Of a stretch of 62,842 nt of DNA, positions 1-6,560 are shown piece after piece. Source of the stretch: Flavobacterium sandaracinum (GTDB lineage Bacteria > Bacteroidota > Bacteroidia > Flavobacteriales > Flavobacteriaceae). The stretch's first letter is position 1, and the number at the start of each line of letters is the position of its first letter. Position numbers and translations under genes: made by a program. The notes beneath the pieces were generated by a model. The model ran no database searches, was not told the origin of the DNA, and saw only the letters and a list, made by a program, of their open reading frames with translations. The stretch spans positions 1 through 62,842 of the forward strand of contig NZ_SMFN01000021.1 of NCBI RefSeq assembly GCF_004349135.1, given 5' to 3'.

Positions 1-17
1 ATATAAGTGTGAAACAT
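1..17 (-). CDS. GIY-YIG nuclease family protein, N-terminal fragment cut by window edge
   Basis: Read on the minus strand, the first 17 bases give an ATG followed by codons for Phe-His-Thr-Tyr, exactly the N-terminus of the two full copies at 119-373 and 475-729. The rest lies outside the window. It shows that at least one more repeat unit is present to the left. Confidence 0.6.
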
Positions 18-29
18 AGTTCTAAAATA

Positions 30-60
30 AAAAAACTCAAGCTATTTAACTTGAGTTTTT
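30..60 (-). terminator. Rho-independent terminator copy 1
   Basis: Arms AAAACTCAAG (32-41) and CTTGAGTTTT (50-59) form a 10-bp stem with an 8-nt loop, followed by T residues on the minus strand. It is a copy of the terminator behind the intact tRNA-Ala. Confidence 0.75.
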
Positions 61-66
61 GTTTTG

Positions 67-130
67 TGGAGAATACCGGATTCGAACCGGTCACCTTCCC
101 GAAAGCTTTCGGGACACTCTAGCTAGATGA
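67..130 (-). pseudogene. tRNA-Ala remnant (D-loop to 3' end), copy 1
   Basis: On the minus strand this repeats the tRNA-Ala gene from the D-arm to the discriminator base; the T-arm and 3' acceptor strand are unchanged. The 5' acceptor strand is missing, replaced by the 3' end of the GIY-YIG ORF. The anticodon arm is replaced by an 18-bp perfect palindrome at 97-114, one base longer than the real arm. It cannot fold into a complete tRNA. The stop codon of the GIY-YIG ORF is formed by the D-loop sequence. Confidence 0.75.
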
Positions 131-373
131 TTTTTTTGAAATTAAATATTCGATATACTTTCTGCTTTTTTTCTTTTTGATTTCCATTTCCCTTTGTACT
201 GCTAATGACCTTGAATCAAAAATTTCAAAATAAACAAGAGCCCAATCTTTGGCGGTTTTAGTATATTTACTTCTACTATTTAAATGGTCATTAAGTCTAT
301 TTTCTATATCTTGGCAGGAGTCTGTATAGTACTTATCTAAAGTTTTAGAGAAAATAATATAAGTGTGAAACAT
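119..373 (-). CDS. Small GIY-YIG endonuclease family protein, copy with altered motif
   Basis: An 84-residue single-domain protein of the GIY-YIG superfamily. Visible signatures are Y5-I-I near the N-terminus, Y15-Y16-T17 for the second half of the signature, R26, H30, and R61-E62 as the candidate catalytic Glu. The YIG glycine at position 18 is Asp in this copy and Gly in the copy at 475-729, so this product may be inactive. A Lys-rich stretch follows Glu62. The stop codon lies within the tRNA remnant downstream. Family members cut DNA, usually with a bound divalent metal; the target and role here are unknown. The association with tRNA pieces and palindromes suggests a mobile or selfish unit. 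Confidence 0.75.
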   Translation of the reverse strand: MFHTYIIFSKTLDKYYTDSCQDIENRLNDHLNSRSKYTKTAKDWALVYFEIFDSRSLAVQREMEIKKKKSRKYIEYLISKKSSS

Positions 374-385
374 AGTTCTAAAATA

Positions 386-416
386 AAAAAACTCAAGCTA
401 TTTAACTTGAGTTTTT
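386..416 (-). terminator. Rho-independent terminator copy 2
   Basis: Same 10-bp stem and 8-nt loop as at 30-60, shifted by exactly 356 bp. Confidence 0.75.
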
Positions 417-422
417 GTTTTG

Positions 423-486
423 TGGAGAATACCGGATTCGAACCGGTCACCTTCCCGAAAGCTTTCGGGACACTCTAGCTAGATGA
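423..486 (-). pseudogene. tRNA-Ala remnant (D-loop to 3' end), copy 2
   Basis: Identical in layout to the remnant at 67-130. The palindrome that replaces the anticodon arm is at 453-470. The join to the GIY-YIG ORF falls in the D-arm, where 14 of 16 bases still match the intact tRNA-Ala gene. Confidence 0.75.
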
Positions 487-729
487 TTTTTTTGAAATTA
501 AATATTCGATATACTTTCTGCTTTTTTTCTTTTTGATTTCCATTTCCCTTTGTACTGCTAATGACCTTGAATCAAAAATTTCAAAATAAACAAGAGCCCA
601 ATCTTTGGCGGTTTTAGTATATTTACTTCTGCTATTTAAATGGTCATTAAGTCTATTTTCTATATCTTGGCAGGAGCCTGTATAGTACTTATCTAAAGTT
701 TTAGAGAAAATAATATAAGTGTGAAACAT
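475..729 (-). CDS. Small GIY-YIG endonuclease family protein
   Basis: An 84-residue GIY-YIG domain protein. It retains the full signature (Y5-I-I, then Y16-T17-G18), R26, H30 and the candidate catalytic E62, so it is the copy most likely to be active. It differs from the neighbouring copy by one nonsynonymous change (Gly18 versus Asp18) and one silent change. The start ATG lies about 14 bases below the terminator of the intact tRNA-Ala gene, so expression would need read-through or its own promoter. Such small GIY-YIG proteins are often annotated as UvrC-like but lack every other UvrC domain. Substrate and biological role are unknown. Confidence 0.8.
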   Translation of the reverse strand: MFHTYIIFSKTLDKYYTGSCQDIENRLNDHLNSRSKYTKTAKDWALVYFEIFDSRSLAVQREMEIKKKKSRKYIEYLISKKSSS

Positions 730-743
730 AGTTCTAAAATAAA

Positions 744-775
744 AAAAAACTCAAGCTGTTTAACTTGAGTTTTTG
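744..775 (-). terminator. Terminator of tRNA-Ala
   Basis: Arms at 746-755 and 764-773 form a 10-bp stem with an 8-nt loop and a run of T residues on the minus strand, directly downstream of the tRNA. This is the parent of the copies at 30-60 and 386-416. Confidence 0.85.
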
Positions 776-780
776 TTTTG

Positions 781-854
781 TGGAGAATACCGGATTCGAA
801 CCGGTCACCTCTTGCCTGCCAGGCAAGCACTCTAGCCAAATGAGCTAATCCCCC
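781..854 (-). tRNA. tRNA-Ala (anticodon GGC)
   Basis: The 74-nt minus-strand sequence folds as a standard cloverleaf. Its 7-bp acceptor stem includes two G-U pairs, and the D-arm, a 5-bp anticodon stem with loop CTGGCAG (anticodon GGC), a 4-base variable region and a T-arm with the TTCGAAT loop are all present. No CCA is encoded. The anticodon arm is itself almost palindromic (CTTGCCTG against CAGGCAAG), which matters because the neighbouring remnants carry a different palindrome at the same place. It reads codons GCC and GCU. Confidence 0.95.
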
Positions 855-865
855 GAACTTGACCG

Positions 866-897
866 CAAATATAGCATATAAATTTCTCAAAATGCAA
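866..897 (-). promoter_or_regulatory. Promoter of tRNA-Ala
   Basis: On the minus strand a TATATTTG -7 element (866-873) lies 21 nt below a TTG (895-897). This fits the Bacteroidetes pattern TTG-N17-23-TAnnTTTG, and the -7 element is 11 bases upstream of the tRNA 5' end. Confidence 0.7.
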
Positions 898-980
898 ATT
901 TCAAAAATACAAATCTATTCTGTTTGAAAAAAAGTCAATTGCTCCGTTACTTTTTCTAACTTTACATCAAAATCCCCAGC

Positions 981-1748
981 ATGGTATCAGAAAACCCAAT
1001 AGGCTCGCTCTTCACAACATTCGATAATAAAATTGCAACGGTAACATTTGGTCATCCAGCAAGTAATTCTTTTCCGAGAGAATTACTGGACAGACTCACG
1101 GCCGAGTTTCATAATTTAAGTAGTAATCCTAGTATTACAGTTATTGTTATTCAAAGTGAAGGTACAGGAGCTTTTTGTGCTGGAGCCTCATTTGACGAGC
1201 TTTTGGCGGTTTCTAACGAAGGAGAGGGAACGCTGTTTTTTTCTGGATTCGCCCATTTAATCAATGCTATGCGATCTTGTTCTAAACTTATTGTTGGCCG
1301 TATTCAAGGAAAGGCAGTGGGAGGCGGTGTAGGAATTGCTTGTGCTTGCGATTATACTTTGGCTACAAAAAATGCTTCAATAAAACTGTCTGAATTAGCA
1401 ATTGGTATTGGTCCCTTTGTCATAGAACCTGTAGTTTCAAGAAAAATTGGAAAGACAGCGATGTCCGAAATGACTTTGGCAGCAGAAGAATGGAAATCAG
1501 CAGATTGGGCCGTCGCCAAAGGATTATATGCTAGTACTTTTGAATCTATTGAGGCTCTTGACATTGCAATCACTAATTTCAGTACAAAGTTATCAGGTTA
1601 TAACCCAGATGCTTTAATCGAAATGAAGAACGTATTGTGGGATGGAACACAAGACTGGGAAGCACTTTTGGTTGAACGCGCTGCAATTTCTGGAAGACTG
1701 GTGTTGTCTGATTTTACTAAAAAAGCATTATCACAATTCAAAAAATAA
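981..1748 (+). CDS. Enoyl-CoA hydratase/isomerase family protein
   Basis: A 255-residue crotonase-fold protein of usual family length. The oxyanion-hole segments are visible as GAFCAGAS (63-70) and AVGGGVGIA (112-120). Of the two crotonase glutamates, the one after the GGG motif is replaced, while the second (E138 in LSEL) is kept. That pattern is more typical of isomerases, hydrolases or methylglutaconyl-CoA hydratase-type members than of classical enoyl-CoA hydratase. It probably acts on an acyl-CoA in fatty-acid or branched-chain amino-acid breakdown; the substrate cannot be told from the sequence. It is followed after 6 bp by a small membrane-protein ORF. The start is the first ATG and gives the normal N-terminus. 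Confidence 0.85.
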   Translation: MVSENPIGSLFTTFDNKIATVTFGHPASNSFPRELLDRLTAEFHNLSSNPSITVIVIQSEGTGAFCAGASFDELLAVSNEGEGTLFFSGFAHLINAMRSCSKLIVGRIQGKAVGGGVGIACACDYTLATKNASIKLSELAIGIGPFVIEPVVSRKIGKTAMSEMTLAAEEWKSADWAVAKGLYASTFESIEALDIAITNFSTKLSGYNPDALIEMKNVLWDGTQDWEALLVERAAISGRLVLSDFTKKALSQFKK

Positions 1749-1754
1749 TTTATC

Positions 1755-1928
1755 ATGACAATTCTAACGCTTGTGCAACAAGTAAATATTGAAGAAAAAT
1801 TAAAAAATGCTACAGACAATAATTACCAAATTGGTATTATTATTGGATCTTTTATTCCTTTTGTTGTTTTAATTGGTCTAGCCTATTGGATGTATACTAG
1901 TGCAAAAAAAAGAGACAAAGAACTTTAA
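1755..1928 (+). CDS. Small single-pass membrane protein (57 aa)
   Basis: ATG at 1755 opens 57 codons ending in TAA at 1926-1928. The product has a polar N-terminal third, one hydrophobic helix of about 23 residues (roughly 26-48, rich in Ile, Phe, Val and Leu, with a Gly-Ser-Phe-Ile-Pro stretch) and a positively charged tail (KKRDKEL). The positive tail predicts a cytoplasmic C-terminus. It starts 6 bp after the enoyl-CoA hydratase family gene and ends just before the queD promoter, so it is probably cotranscribed with the former. I do not recognise the family; it has the size and shape of CcmD-like small membrane proteins, but that is only a resemblance. Confidence 0.6.
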   Translation: MTILTLVQQVNIEEKLKNATDNNYQIGIIIGSFIPFVVLIGLAYWMYTSAKKRDKEL

Positions 1929-1936
1929 TTATTTAC

Positions 1937-1944
1937 TAAATTTG
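1937..1944 (+). promoter_or_regulatory. -7 promoter element of queD
   Basis: TAAATTTG matches TAnnTTTG exactly and ends 18 nt upstream of the queD ATG. No clear TTG at -33. Confidence 0.55.
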
Positions 1945-1962
1945 CATCAAAATTAAACTATA

Positions 1963-2427
1963 ATGAGCAATATCAGAATTACAAAACAATTTAGTTTCGA
2001 AACTGGACACGCCTTATATGGTTATGACGGTAAATGTAAAAATGTTCACGGACATAGTTATAAATTATCAGTAACTGTAATTGGATCACCAATAACAGAT
2101 CGTTCCAATGTAAAATATGGAATGGTGATTGACTTCACGGATTTAAAGAAGATTGTAAAAGAAGAAATTGTAGATCAATTTGACCATGCGACTGTATTCA
2201 ATGGTACCACGCCCCATATTGAGTTAGCAAATGAATTAATAAATCGCGGACACCATGTTATTCTAGTAGATTACCAACCAACAAGTGAAAACATGGTGGT
2301 TGATTTTTCTCAAAGGATCATCAATAGATTACCACAGGGAATCACTCTTTTTTCTTTAAAATTACAGGAAACGGAATCCTCTTTTGCAGAATGGTTTGCT
2401 AGTGATAATATGAAATCCATACTGTAA
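1963..2427 (+). CDS. queD: 6-carboxy-5,6,7,8-tetrahydropterin synthase (QueD)
   Basis: A 154-residue member of the 6-pyruvoyl-tetrahydropterin synthase family, which converts 7,8-dihydroneopterin triphosphate to 6-carboxytetrahydropterin in queuosine/7-deazaguanine biosynthesis. The zinc ligands are H16, H29 and H31 (in NVHGHSYKL). The catalytic Cys is C25, and D74-H75, PTSEN (106-110) and ETESS (136-140) are the other family motifs. Having CxxxHGH with a single cysteine ahead of the histidine pair fits QueD rather than eukaryotic PTPS. The rest of the queuosine pathway is not nearby. The next gene, lpxH-like, starts 4 bp after the stop, so the two are probably cotranscribed. Confidence 0.9.
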   Translation: MSNIRITKQFSFETGHALYGYDGKCKNVHGHSYKLSVTVIGSPITDRSNVKYGMVIDFTDLKKIVKEEIVDQFDHATVFNGTTPHIELANELINRGHHVILVDYQPTSENMVVDFSQRIINRLPQGITLFSLKLQETESSFAEWFASDNMKSIL

Positions 2428-2431
2428 CTTC

Positions 2432-3184
2432 ATGCAATTACCCAATAATAAAAAAATATATTTCGCCTCCGATCAGCATTTTGGTGCGCCAACACCTGAA
2501 TTGAGTTTCCCTAGAGAACAAAAATTTGTGGCTTGGCTCGACGAAGTAAAAGGTGATGCAGAAGCTATTTTTCTGTTGGGCGATTTATTTGATTTTTGGT
2601 TCGAGTATAAAACGGTAGTTCCAAAAGGGTTTATTCGTGTTTTAGGCAAACTCGCAGAAATCCGAGACAGCGGAATCCCTATTTATTTCTTTGTTGGGAA
2701 TCACGATTTATGGATGGAAGATTATTTCCAGAAAGAACTGAACATTCCTGTTTTTCATGACAATCAAGAATACACTTTTGGAAATAAAACATTCCTTATT
2801 GGGCACGGAGACGGAAAAGGTCCAGGCGATTTAGGATACAAACGGATGAAAAAAGTATTTACTAACCCATTTTTTAAATGGTTGTTTCGATGGCTCCATC
2901 CAGATCTTGGCGTCAAGTTAGCCCAATACCTTTCCGTAAAAAACAAACTTATTTCTGGTGATGAAGATGTGACCTTTCTTGGCGAAGACAACGAATGGCT
3001 GATTCTCTATTCCAAAAGGAAACTGGAAACAAAACACTACAATTACCTTATTTTTGGCCACCGTCATTTGCCTATGAAAGTAACCGTAGGAGAAAATGCC
3101 GAGTATGTGAATCTAGGCGACTGGATTACATATTTTACTTATGGTGTTTTTGATGGCGAGAATTTTGAGATTAAAAAGTATTAA
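2432..3184 (+). CDS. lpxH: UDP-2,3-diacylglucosamine diphosphatase, LpxH-like
   Basis: A 250-residue calcineurin-like metallophosphoesterase. The metal-binding motifs occur in order: SDQHFG (D14, H16), GDLFDFW (50-56), GNHD (89-92), GHGDG (124-128) and GHRH (209-212). This arrangement, together with the length, matches the LpxH family, which hydrolyses UDP-2,3-diacylglucosamine to lipid X in the fourth step of lipid A synthesis at the inner face of the cytoplasmic membrane. It lies 4 bp behind queD; the pairing looks transcriptional rather than functional. LpxH assignment is by motif; a related UDP-sugar phosphoesterase is possible. Confidence 0.82.
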   Translation: MQLPNNKKIYFASDQHFGAPTPELSFPREQKFVAWLDEVKGDAEAIFLLGDLFDFWFEYKTVVPKGFIRVLGKLAEIRDSGIPIYFFVGNHDLWMEDYFQKELNIPVFHDNQEYTFGNKTFLIGHGDGKGPGDLGYKRMKKVFTNPFFKWLFRWLHPDLGVKLAQYLSVKNKLISGDEDVTFLGEDNEWLILYSKRKLETKHYNYLIFGHRHLPMKVTVGENAEYVNLGDWITYFTYGVFDGENFEIKKY

Positions 3185-3321
3185 TAATTTCTTATTTTTT
3201 TTTCGACCTTTTTATTATGTAAATAACTTATAAATATGTTGATGGTTATCCATTAGCGTCTTCTTTTTGTATATACTTGATATAGTTAATAGTTGAAAAT
3301 TATTAAGCAAAAAATAAAATT

Positions 3322-3528
3322 ATGAAAACCGAAAATAAAGTAACCAAATTTTTTATTTATTTAGGGATTATATTGTTGACTGTTGGTTTTTTATCTATCG
3401 ATTTGGATGATTTTTCTTTTGATTATAACAAAAAATCATACTTCAAAATTATCGTTGCAGTTGTATTGTTCATGATTTCGTTTTACAGAATACAAAACGA
3501 GAAACATACCAATCAAATTAAAAATTAA
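3322..3528 (+). CDS. Small two-helix membrane protein of unknown function
   Basis: A 68-residue protein with two predicted membrane helices (about residues 9-27 and 42-56) separated by an acidic stretch (DLDDFSFDY), and a polar C-terminal tail. I do not recognise a family. It stands alone: upstream is a 137-bp gap after lpxH and downstream is a convergent gene. Strong codon phasing and an AT-rich leader suggest a real gene, but confidence is moderate. Confidence 0.5.
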   Translation: MKTENKVTKFFIYLGIILLTVGFLSIDLDDFSFDYNKKSYFKIIVAVVLFMISFYRIQNEKHTNQIKN

Positions 3529-3591
3529 AAATTGATAATTTTATAATTGAATGCCGATTGTATATTTTGGAATTATAATAAAATTCTGGCT

Positions 3592-3948
3592 TTAATTCAT
3601 TCCCTCTCCATACAAATAATCATCCAAAGTTATTTTAAACAAAGTCCCTTCCACCAAATCTTTTACGGCGTCTAATTCCTCCATGGAAACAGCCAAGTCA
3701 ATTTGAGAACAAGGCGTTTTTAGTAAAAATTTGTGGCATTTGTTTTTTAGTTCACAATCGTCGCAACATTTGTTTTGTATATAGCTGTCTTCAATACAGC
3801 GCTTAAATAGTTGCAGTTCCTGTTGGGTAAAATAAAAACCCATTTCTCTAAAAACCAGTTGTACTTTGTCCAGCACAACACTATTGTCTTTTCTCCAGTA
3901 AAATGCAGTGCCTAAATGGTTATGATATATTTGTTTTATTTCTTGCAT
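3592..3948 (-). CDS. Conserved hypothetical protein with Cys cluster
   Basis: A 118-residue soluble protein with a compact cysteine cluster (CCDDCELKNKC, around residues 62-72) that could bind a metal ion or Fe-S centre, and one more Cys near residue 81. Acidic patches lie towards the C-terminus. No family recognised. It has its own well-placed -7 element on the minus strand and stands as a single-gene unit convergent with the preceding gene. A regulatory or metal-related role is only a guess from the cysteines. Confidence 0.6.
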   Translation of the reverse strand: MQEIKQIYHNHLGTAFYWRKDNSVVLDKVQLVFREMGFYFTQQELQLFKRCIEDSYIQNKCCDDCELKNKCHKFLLKTPCSQIDLAVSMEELDAVKDLVEGTLFKITLDDYLYGEGMN

Positions 3949-4410
3949 GTGTCATCAGTTTGAAACAAATATAAGTATTATTTATATTTATTCTAAATAA
4001 TAAAACATAAAAAAGGCATAAAAAATGGAGTTCTAATTTGGTAATTATTTTATCAATTCGTTATGCGAAGTGTTTTTTCTAAAAATTCTATTTGTTACTC
4101 AGTCTTTTCATGTTCTTCCATCTCTTTTTGTAGCTTTAGGCAATTGGTATACTTCCTATTCAGTAGCGAGGAACTGCATATATTAGCCTATAACTATGGC
4201 AAAACGGAACAACAAAAAATATTTAAATTCTTTATGACGTAACGCTGCGTAGGGATCAAGTGCTTTCCTGTAACGCTTTTTCATTGGTGCAACGTTACTA
4301 AGGCCCTAAAATGTTTAAAAAAGGGACTAACCAGAATCGATATCTAACTAAGTGCTGTTTAGTTTTAAGACAAATCTTAGTGCCATAGAAAATCAGAACC
4401 TTAGTGCCTT
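3949..4410. other. Intergenic region with promoter, otherwise no visible gene
   Basis: This 460-bp gap holds the promoter of the Cys-cluster gene at its left end. I see no ORF of convincing composition, no tRNA and no strong hairpin in the rest. It also forms the 3' flank of recJ. Confidence 0.5.
3966..3973 (-). promoter_or_regulatory. -7 element of the Cys-cluster gene
   Basis: On the minus strand TATATTTG matches TAnnTTTG and ends 17 nt upstream of the ATG at 3948. Confidence 0.55.
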
Positions 4411-6099
4411 CTATTTAATATCTCGCAAGCGTAATTGCATATTTAACTTACCGTTCCATTCATTTTCATCAATACAATACACGGCTTCAAAAGGTTTTTG
4501 ATACGTAGTCAACTCGATTTTGGTTCCCAAATTAAAACCAATAGCAGCAAGACCTTCAGAGTTATTTTGCTTAACAAAAAGTTTTAGATGTTCCTCTTCT
4601 TTTCCCATTGGTTTTCCGTAACCCGTATCTTTAATATTTTTAGTCAGGAAAATTGGGGTCATATTTTGTGGTCCGTATGGTTCAAATTGTTTCAGAATTC
4701 GGATTAATTTTGGAGTAATATCAGCAAAGTCAATTTCGGCATCAACTGCAATTTCTGGTATCAGCATATCGGGATGAATGGTTCTTTCTACCTCTTTTTC
4801 GAAAGCCTCTTTGAAGTTTTGATAATTTTCTTCTTTCAACGTCATTCCCGCAGCATACATGTGACCGCCAAATTGTTCCAAATGTTCCGAACATGCTTCT
4901 AACGCATTATAGACATCAAATCCTTTTACAGATCGTGCCGAAGCGGCATATTTATCGCCACTTTTGGTAAAAACCAACGTCGGACGATAATAAGTTTCTA
5001 TCAATCGGGAAGCAACAATTCCAATCACACCTTTGTGCCAATCTTCTTGAAAAACGACGGAAGTAAAGCGTTCTTTTTCATTGTTTTGCTCAATTTGTTG
5101 TAACGCTTCTTTGGTGATTAATTTGTCTAAATCTTTTCGCTCCGAATTATACGCTTCAATTTCAGAAGCAAATTGTTGCGCTTGCTCAAAGTTGAATTCG
5201 GTTAGTAATTCCACTGCATGATTGCCGTGTTTGATGCGACCTGCAGCATTTATTCTGGGTGCGATGATGAAGACAACATCGGTAATATCTAAGGTTTGTT
5301 TTTTTATTTGATGAATGATGGCTTTGATTCCCGGTCTTGGATCAGTGTTGATGACTTGCAATCCAAAATACGCCAGCACTCGATTTTCTCCAGTCATCGG
5401 CACGATATCAGCAGCAATAGCAGCCGAAACTAAATCCAGATACGGAATCAAATCATCGATAGTTTCATTTCGGTTTTGGCCTAAAGCTTGAATCAATTTG
5501 AAACCTATTCCGCAACCGCACAATTCATCATACGGATAGGTACAATCGTCACGTTTAGGATCAAGAATGGCAATGGCTTCCGGTAAAAATTGGCCGGGTC
5601 TATGATGGTCACAAATAATGAAATCGATATTTCGTGCTTTGGCGTAGGCCACATGATCGATCGATTTTATTCCGCAATCCAAAGCGATAATCAGCGAAAA
5701 TCCATTGTCATCAGCAAAGTCAATTCCTTTGAAAGAAATGCCATACCCTTCGTCATAACGATCTGGAATGTAAGTCGCCACGTTTGGATAATAGGTTTTT
5801 AGATACGAAGAAACAAGAGAAACTGCCGTGGTTCCATCGACATCATAATCACCAAAAACAAGAATGTTTTCCTCGTTTTTAATTGCTTTTTCGATGCGTT
5901 CGACCGCTTTTTCCATATCTTTCATCAAATAGGGATCATGCAAATCTTCTAAGCTCGGACGGAAAAATCGTCTGGCATCTTCAAAAGTTTCAATCCCGCG
6001 TTGCACTAACAAAGTGGCCACAAAATCTTCTACATTCAACGCTTTCGCCAAATGTTGTACAGTTTCTTCGGAAGGTTTTGGTTTGAGTGTCCAACGCAT
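4411..6099 (-). CDS. recJ: Single-stranded-DNA-specific exonuclease RecJ
   Basis: A 562-residue DHH-family 5'-3' exonuclease acting on single-stranded DNA in recombination and mismatch/base-excision repair. Motif I is GDYDVDGT (83-90, metal ligands D84, D86, D88). The DHH motif is D164-H165-H166, a second Asp motif is LDCG (140-143), and the DHHA1 GGH motif lies near residue 415. The C-terminal domain expected of RecJ is present and the length is normal (560-580). It starts at the first ATG after a short AT-rich leader. The following gene on the strand (HopJ family) is upstream, about 100 bp away. Confidence 0.95.
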   Translation of the reverse strand: MRWTLKPKPSEETVQHLAKALNVEDFVATLLVQRGIETFEDARRFFRPSLEDLHDPYLMKDMEKAVERIEKAIKNEENILVFGDYDVDGTTAVSLVSSYLKTYYPNVATYIPDRYDEGYGISFKGIDFADDNGFSLIIALDCGIKSIDHVAYAKARNIDFIICDHHRPGQFLPEAIAILDPKRDDCTYPYDELCGCGIGFKLIQALGQNRNETIDDLIPYLDLVSAAIAADIVPMTGENRVLAYFGLQVINTDPRPGIKAIIHQIKKQTLDITDVVFIIAPRINAAGRIKHGNHAVELLTEFNFEQAQQFASEIEAYNSERKDLDKLITKEALQQIEQNNEKERFTSVVFQEDWHKGVIGIVASRLIETYYRPTLVFTKSGDKYAASARSVKGFDVYNALEACSEHLEQFGGHMYAAGMTLKEENYQNFKEAFEKEVERTIHPDMLIPEIAVDAEIDFADITPKLIRILKQFEPYGPQNMTPIFLTKNIKDTGYGKPMGKEEEHLKLFVKQNNSEGLAAIGFNLGTKIELTTYQKPFEAVYCIDENEWNGKLNMQLRLRDIK

Positions 6100-6198
6100 A
6101 TGATTTTTGGATTATAAAATTTAGGAATTCAAAAGAGTAACTACCGCTAATTCGCTAATTATGTCTGTCGATTTAATTTACGAATTAACGTTTTAACT

Positions 6199-6546
6199 CT
6201 ATTTTTTCAACACTAAGGCACTTCCGTAAAATGCAATTCCGTCCCAACCGGTTTTCATGAAGTTGCGGATATTCTGGTGATCGGTTCCATTTGGATTGCT
6301 TAAAACATCTTCGTAATAATACGCTCCAAAACAAGATAATGTAGCTTGTTCTGATAAGTTTTGGATTTCGGCGAAAGCTAATAATTTACAAGAACCGGAG
6401 TTCTCTCCCGCTGCATTGTGTTGCGTTCCATTTTCGAAAGCAGTAGGCATAAAATCATAGTTGGCTTCAATTACCGTAATGGTTTCTGCAAATGTGATGG
6501 CTTCAGGAGTTGTATTTAATTTTTCTAAAAAAGCAGCTATAGTCAT
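6199..6546 (-). CDS. HopJ type III effector-domain protein
   Basis: A 115-residue protein matching the HopJ domain, a small single-domain family named after a Pseudomonas syringae effector. Recognisable features are the N-terminal FLEKLN segment, the central YDFMPTAFENG motif, and GSCKLLAFA and LSCFGAYYYEDV segments, ending in FMKTGWDGIAFYGSAL. No type III secretion genes are in the window, and the family is common in free-living bacteria without such systems, so effector function is unlikely. The real role is unknown. The gene lies 14 bp downstream of the FAD oxidoreductase, in the rsmI transcription direction. Confidence 0.8.
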   Translation of the reverse strand: MTIAAFLEKLNTTPEAITFAETITVIEANYDFMPTAFENGTQHNAAGENSGSCKLLAFAEIQNLSEQATLSCFGAYYYEDVLSNPNGTDHQNIRNFMKTGWDGIAFYGSALVLKK

Positions 6547-6560
6547 ATTGATTTAATTTG

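Larger units (their letters stand above)
1..712. repeat. Two tandem 356-bp units of GIY-YIG ORF plus tRNA 3' part plus terminator
   Basis: Positions 1-356 and 357-712 are nearly identical; I see only two base differences, and the period is 356 bp. A third, partial copy starts at 713 and runs into the intact tRNA-Ala gene. Each unit holds, in minus-strand order, a terminator, an 84-codon GIY-YIG ORF, an 18-bp palindrome and the 3' part of a tRNA. The sequence at 1-17 is the start of another ORF copy, so the array continues off the left edge. Near identity points to recent duplication, or to a collapsed or expanded assembly of a longer array. Confidence 0.9.

Noticed and set aside
67..130. Remnant as a working tRNA with a different anticodon
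   Set aside because: The 5' acceptor strand is missing and the D-arm is incomplete, so no cloverleaf can form.
693..890. 65-codon ORF over the tRNA-Ala gene
   Set aside because: It reads through the tRNA on the same strand and has no protein-like composition outside it.
6199..6546. HopJ protein as evidence of a type III secretion system
   Set aside because: No secretion, chaperone or needle genes are present, and the HopJ domain is widespread in bacteria without such systems.
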